Source: Chloroflexota bacterium
GTDB taxonomy: Bacteria > Chloroflexota > Limnocylindria > Limnocylindrales > Limnocylindraceae
DNA length: 8,510 bases
Assembly (NCBI GenBank): GCA_016463555.1
Contig: JAEMRB010000012.1
Span: 1-8,510 of the forward strand
Direction of reading: 5' to 3'
Made by a program: the position numbers and the translations under genes. Positions 6,578 to 8,510 of the stretch are shown one piece after another; within the stretch, counting starts at the first letter, position 1; each line of letters opens with the position of its first letter. The notes under the pieces were generated by a model that worked only from the letters and a program-made list of their open reading frames with translations, was not told where the DNA came from and searched no databases.

Positions 6578-7377
6578 GCGCGCACCGCTGCGGGTAGTGC
6601 GTTGATCGCACGCAGCACAAACTCCGCATCGCGATGATCGGCAGCAACCGTGGCGCACCAACCGGCGAGCGCCGCGCCGCCACTCAGTACGACGGCGGGC
6701 GTTGGTGCACCAGGATCGCGGCGTGACATCTCTTCAATTGACTCCGCGATCAGCGCGGTGAGGGCACCGCGTGCGCCGCGAAGAATTCCGGCGCTGAGCG
6801 CTTCGGCGGTGTTCGCACCGATCGGCCCAGCGAGATCGGGGCTCTCGTCGTAGATCGCAACAAGTGGCAGTGCGGCGGCACCGCTGGCCAACGCGCGAGA
6901 GGCGAGCACTGGAGAGGGAGCGATTGCGCCGCCAATGAGGCGGCCACCTCGATCGACGCAGGTGAGGGTGAGTGCGGTGCCGAGGGTCACGGCGATTGCG
7001 CCGCGCCCTGTGGGGGCGCCGTACTCCGTATAGGCGAGCCATGCGGCAAGGAGACGGTCGATGCCGATCAGGGCCGGTGGGGTGAGTGCCAGCTCGAGCG
7101 GCACATCGGCGGCGCTTACGAAATCGATGGGGAGTTCCGCGCTCTTCGCTGCAGCACGGAGCGCCTCGGCGCCGGCTGGCACCACGCTCGCAACGCGGAG
7201 GGTTGCCGCTCCACCTGCGCGCTGTGCATCGGTACGGATCGCTGCGATCAGCTCGGCGGCAACGCCACCCCAGGCGACGGCGTCGCGGGGATCGGTCGGG
7301 GCGGGGAGGCGCACCACGGCACCGTCAAGCAGGGCGGCCTTCGCCGCACTATTCCCGAGATCAACGGCGTAGCGCAC
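6574..7377 (-). CDS. coaX: Type III pantothenate kinase (CoaX), with an altered second aspartate motif
   Basis: CoaX phosphorylates pantothenate with ATP, the first step from the vitamin to coenzyme A; it belongs to the ASKHA fold and needs a monovalent cation. The 267 residues fit the family. AVDLGNSAAK (4-13) matches the N-terminal DxGNTxxK phosphate-binding motif, and IGIDRLLAAWLAY (104-116) holds the GxDR catalytic aspartate, D107. RLIGGAIAPS and the later GAAALP match the GGxIxPG...LP region, with PS in place of PG. The second conserved motif, usually DxGTAxT, is TLGTALT (131-137), so its aspartate is Thr131. The start is GTG at 7377, giving the usual few residues before the first motif. 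It leads the operon and is divergent from the 7444 gene. A non-kinase paralogue is a possible alternative. Confidence 0.88.
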   Translation of the reverse strand: MRYAVDLGNSAAKAALLDGAVVRLPAPTDPRDAVAWGGVAAELIAAIRTDAQRAGGAATLRVASVVPAGAEALRAAAKSAELPIDFVSAADVPLELALTPPALIGIDRLLAAWLAYTEYGAPTGRGAIAVTLGTALTLTCVDRGGRLIGGAIAPSPVLASRALASGAAALPLVAIYDESPDLAGPIGANTAEALSAGILRGARGALTALIAESIEEMSRRDPGAPTPAVVLSGGAALAGWCATVAADHRDAEFVLRAINALPAAVRA

Positions 7378-7389
7378 CGCTCAATGATA
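7378..7389 (-). promoter_or_regulatory. Putative leaderless promoter of the coaX-coaBC-panB-panC operon
   Basis: On the minus strand TATCAT (7389-7384) is a near-consensus -10 element, followed by TGAGCG and then the GTG start at 7377. The 6-nt spacing would start the transcript at the GTG. There is no Shine-Dalgarno sequence upstream and no clear -35 element. If real, this single promoter drives the whole coenzyme A operon. Confidence 0.5.
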
Positions 7390-7428
7390 GGGCGGGCGGC
7401 GTGGGTGCGGCGAGGAGCCGCTCTGCGG

Positions 7429-7443
7429 TAGGCTCTCCCCCTC
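7429..7443 (+). promoter_or_regulatory. Putative promoter (-10 TAGGCT) of the 7444 gene
   Basis: TAGGCT (7429-7434) sits 9 nt before the ATG at 7444, with the C-rich stretch CTCCCCCTC between them and no Shine-Dalgarno motif. The transcript would have a leader of only a few bases. The CTCTGCG preceding it (7421-7427) also occurs before the TAGGAT box of the 1802 gene (1780-1786). The divergent coaX box lies about 40 bp away, so the two promoters share one 66-bp intergenic region. Confidence 0.4.
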
Positions 7444-7914
7444 ATGGATCACGAACAGCACGACCGCGCCCCCGGCCTCTTCGTTAACCGAGGCCTTGTC
7501 GTGCAGCGCGCCGATAAGGCGAATATCCTCCGCCCCCTCCTGCACCAGACGGTCTCCTACCGCCACCTCCGCGATGGCGAGCAGATCGTCCGCGGTCACG
7601 GTTGGGTCGAGGAGGTGTTGGGCGATGACCCCGAGGTCTCCTCAATCTTCACCCCGCTCACCATCACCATCAATGTTGATGCCTTTGAGAGCATCGAATT
7701 CGATCTGAGCGAGCCGGGGAACCTTCGCTACGTGCTGCGCTCAGGCGCTGATGCGGTGGAGATTGCGTACCAGGCCGGCACCCAGATTCCAGATGCCGCA
7801 CCCGTGAAGAGCTGGTTGGAGTATCGCGGCGAGCAGTATGTGCAGATCGAACTTCCAACGGGGGCATGGCCAACGGCGAGCGACGATACACCGCACTCCA
7901 ACGAGATCGGCTAA
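7444..7914 (+). CDS. Hypothetical protein, 156 aa, between coaX and ndk
   Basis: I do not recognise a family. The protein has no cysteine, no signal peptide and no membrane segment. After a hydrophilic N-terminus it contains VNRGLVVQRADKANILRP (14-31), which may include the first ordered element. Then come alternating hydrophobic patterns suggesting beta strands, such as FTPLTITINVDAFESIEFDL (69-88) and YVQIELPTGAW. It ends in a polar, probably disordered tail (TASDDTPHSNEIG). The ATG at 7444 is the first reasonable start after the divergent coaX promoter. Its TAA stop (7912-7914) forms the first three bases of the apparent ndk -10 box, so the two genes are adjacent but may be separately transcribed. 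Base composition and codon style match the neighbours, which supports a real gene. Confidence 0.72.
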   Translation: MDHEQHDRAPGLFVNRGLVVQRADKANILRPLLHQTVSYRHLRDGEQIVRGHGWVEEVLGDDPEVSSIFTPLTITINVDAFESIEFDLSEPGNLRYVLRSGADAVEIAYQAGTQIPDAAPVKSWLEYRGEQYVQIELPTGAWPTASDDTPHSNEIG

Positions 7915-7923
7915 CCTGCCGCT
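7912..7923 (+). promoter_or_regulatory. Putative leaderless promoter (-10 TAACCT) of ndk
   Basis: TAACCT (7912-7917) fits TANNNT and is followed by GCCGCT and then the ATG at 7924, again 6 nt. The stop codon of the upstream gene is its first half. There is no Shine-Dalgarno motif within 15 nt of the ATG. Confidence 0.5.
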
Positions 7924-8391
7924 ATGAGCACCAGCCAGCGCACCCTTGTCCTCGTCAAGCCAGACGGCGTACAGCGCCAGCTTGCCGGTCGAGTGATCAC
8001 GCGATTCGAAGAGCGCGGCCTAAAGATCGTCGCCCTCAAGATCACGCCGGTAAGCGCGAAGCTCGCGGAGACGCACTACGCCGTGCATGCACAGCGCCCC
8101 TTCTTCAAGGGCCTCGTGGAATTCATCTCGTCAGGCCCGGTTGTCGCGATGGTCCTTGAAGGGCCGAATGCCATCGCCGTCGTGCGCTCCATGGTTGGTG
8201 CAACCAAGCCGCACGAGTCAGCCCCCGGAACGATTCGCGGCGACTTTGCACTAGAGACCGCAAAGAATTTGATTCACGCATCCGATGCGCCAGAGACGGC
8301 CGCAGCAGAGATTGCACTCTGGTTCCCAGAGGGTGGTCTCGTCGACTACACCCGCGCCACCGACGCCTGGATCCTCTCCGACGAGGAGTAG
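7924..8391 (+). CDS. ndk: Nucleoside diphosphate kinase
   Basis: Ndk transfers the gamma-phosphate between nucleoside tri- and diphosphates through a phosphohistidine, balancing (d)NTP pools in the cytoplasm. The residues known for binding and catalysis are present at standard positions: K12 (LVLVKPDGV), Y52, F60, R88, T94, R105 (GTIRGDF), N115 and the phosphorylated H118. The active-site segment reads NLIHASDAPETAAAEI, where many relatives have HGSDS; the histidine is intact. The 155 residues are slightly longer than the ~140-residue bacterial core, with a C-terminal extension ending in WILSDEE. The start at 7924 puts K12 at the canonical number. The gene is near the 7444 gene and is not linked in function to the coenzyme A operon as far as I can see. 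Confidence 0.97.
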   Translation: MSTSQRTLVLVKPDGVQRQLAGRVITRFEERGLKIVALKITPVSAKLAETHYAVHAQRPFFKGLVEFISSGPVVAMVLEGPNAIAVVRSMVGATKPHESAPGTIRGDFALETAKNLIHASDAPETAAAEIALWFPEGGLVDYTRATDAWILSDEE

Positions 8392-8413
8392 TTCACTCCG
8401 CGGCCACTGGTCG

Positions 8414-8510
8414 CTACGGCGTTGGCGAGATCTCCCCGCTACCTGACGGGCTCACACTTGGCGATACCTCTGGCGATACCTCTGGTGATGCCGTCACGCT
8501 CGGCGTTGGC
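8414..8510 (-). CDS. C-terminal end of a Pro/Ser/Thr-rich protein (5' end outside window)
   Basis: On the minus strand a frame is open from the window edge to a TAG at 8416-8414. It encodes 31 residues: PTPSVTASPEVSPEVSPSVS followed by PSGSGEISPTP. About two thirds of these are Pro, Ser or Thr, with a short SPEV repeat. Such tails are common on secreted or surface-anchored proteins of high-GC bacteria such as Chloroflexota. It converges on ndk, with 22 nt between the stops. The + strand frame over the repeat is also open (LGDTSGDTSGDAVTLGVG), but I see no start codon for it after ndk. The main protein cannot be identified. Confidence 0.5.
   Translation of the reverse strand, partial: PTPSVTASPEVSPEVSPSVSPSGSGEISPTP
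8459..8492. repeat. Short 12-bp tandem repeat
   Basis: TGGCGATACCTC occurs twice back to back (8459-8470 and 8471-8482). A third, degenerate copy starts at 8483 (TGGTGATGCC). In the minus-strand frame each unit encodes four residues (PEVS-type), so it is probably a low-complexity protein repeat rather than a DNA element. Confidence 0.75.

Noticed and set aside
6578..6661. Upstream in-frame start adding 28 residues to CoaBC
   Set aside because: The extra residues (cysteine- and arginine-rich) lie inside coaX and do not fit the family. The ATG at 6577 overlaps the coaX stop in the usual ATGA arrangement.
8400..8414. GCGGCC/GGTCGC hairpin after ndk as a terminator
   Set aside because: The stem includes a G-U pair on the + strand and a 3-nt loop, and no T-tract follows, so it is too weak to call.
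8459..8492. Tandem repeat as a CRISPR or iteron array
   Set aside because: There are only two exact 12-bp copies and one degenerate one, with no spacers. The unit keeps a reading frame, as expected for a low-complexity protein tail.
1..8510. Defence, phage or mobile-element system
   Set aside because: I found no transposase, integrase, nuclease, toxin-antitoxin or reverse transcriptase motifs, and no terminal repeats. The genes are core metabolism apart from two short unknowns.

Overview
This is a compact, high-GC bacterial chromosome segment made almost entirely of housekeeping metabolism. Genes are packed with gaps of a few bases to about 140 bases. There are no tRNA or rRNA genes, insertion sequences, phage genes, CRISPR arrays or defence modules that I can see. 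The proteins, the Pro/Ser/Thr-rich protein tail at the right edge and the apparent leaderless promoters suggest a Chloroflexota-like or actinobacteria-like lineage. That assignment is inference from style, not from a marker gene.

Left part, + strand: the C-terminal half of a DegV-family fatty-acid-binding protein (1-381), a gap of about 144 bp with inverted repeats, and a complete NAD(P)-dependent glutamate dehydrogenase (526-1776). Then comes a two-gene unit: an unrecognised 205-residue protein (1802-2419) and a BioD-like P-loop plus DRTGG-domain protein (2424-3548). The second resembles the regulatory half of long phosphotransacetylases but lacks the catalytic half.

Middle part, - strand, read right to left: a four-gene coenzyme A operon, coaX (7377-6574), coaBC (6577-5273), panB (5273-4434) and panC (4418-3558). 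The first three genes overlap by 4 nt and 1 nt, and panC follows after 15 nt. Together they would make ketopantoate, join pantoate to beta-alanine, phosphorylate pantothenate, add cysteine and decarboxylate to 4'-phosphopantetheine. PanE, PanD, CoaD and CoaE activities are not encoded here. CoaBC, CoaX and PanB each carry substitutions at positions that are normally conserved in their families, while PanC looks canonical. A perfect 7-bp hairpin with a cUACGg loop lies at the convergent junction of the + strand genes and panC.

Right part, + strand: divergent from coaX is an unrecognised 156-residue protein (7444-7914), then nucleoside diphosphate kinase ndk (7924-8391) with every expected active-site residue. 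The last ~100 bases most likely hold the C-terminal tail of a convergent minus-strand protein rich in Pro, Ser and Thr.

The most interesting cross-cutting signal is regulatory. Three separate genes (1802, coaX, ndk) have a TANNNT hexamer exactly 6 nt before the start codon and no Shine-Dalgarno sequence, which is what leaderless transcripts would show. A fourth (7444) has one at 9 nt. I found no clearly novel multi-gene system. The best leads are this promoter pattern, the substituted CoaC and CoaX sites, and the free-standing BioD/DRTGG protein with its unknown partner.
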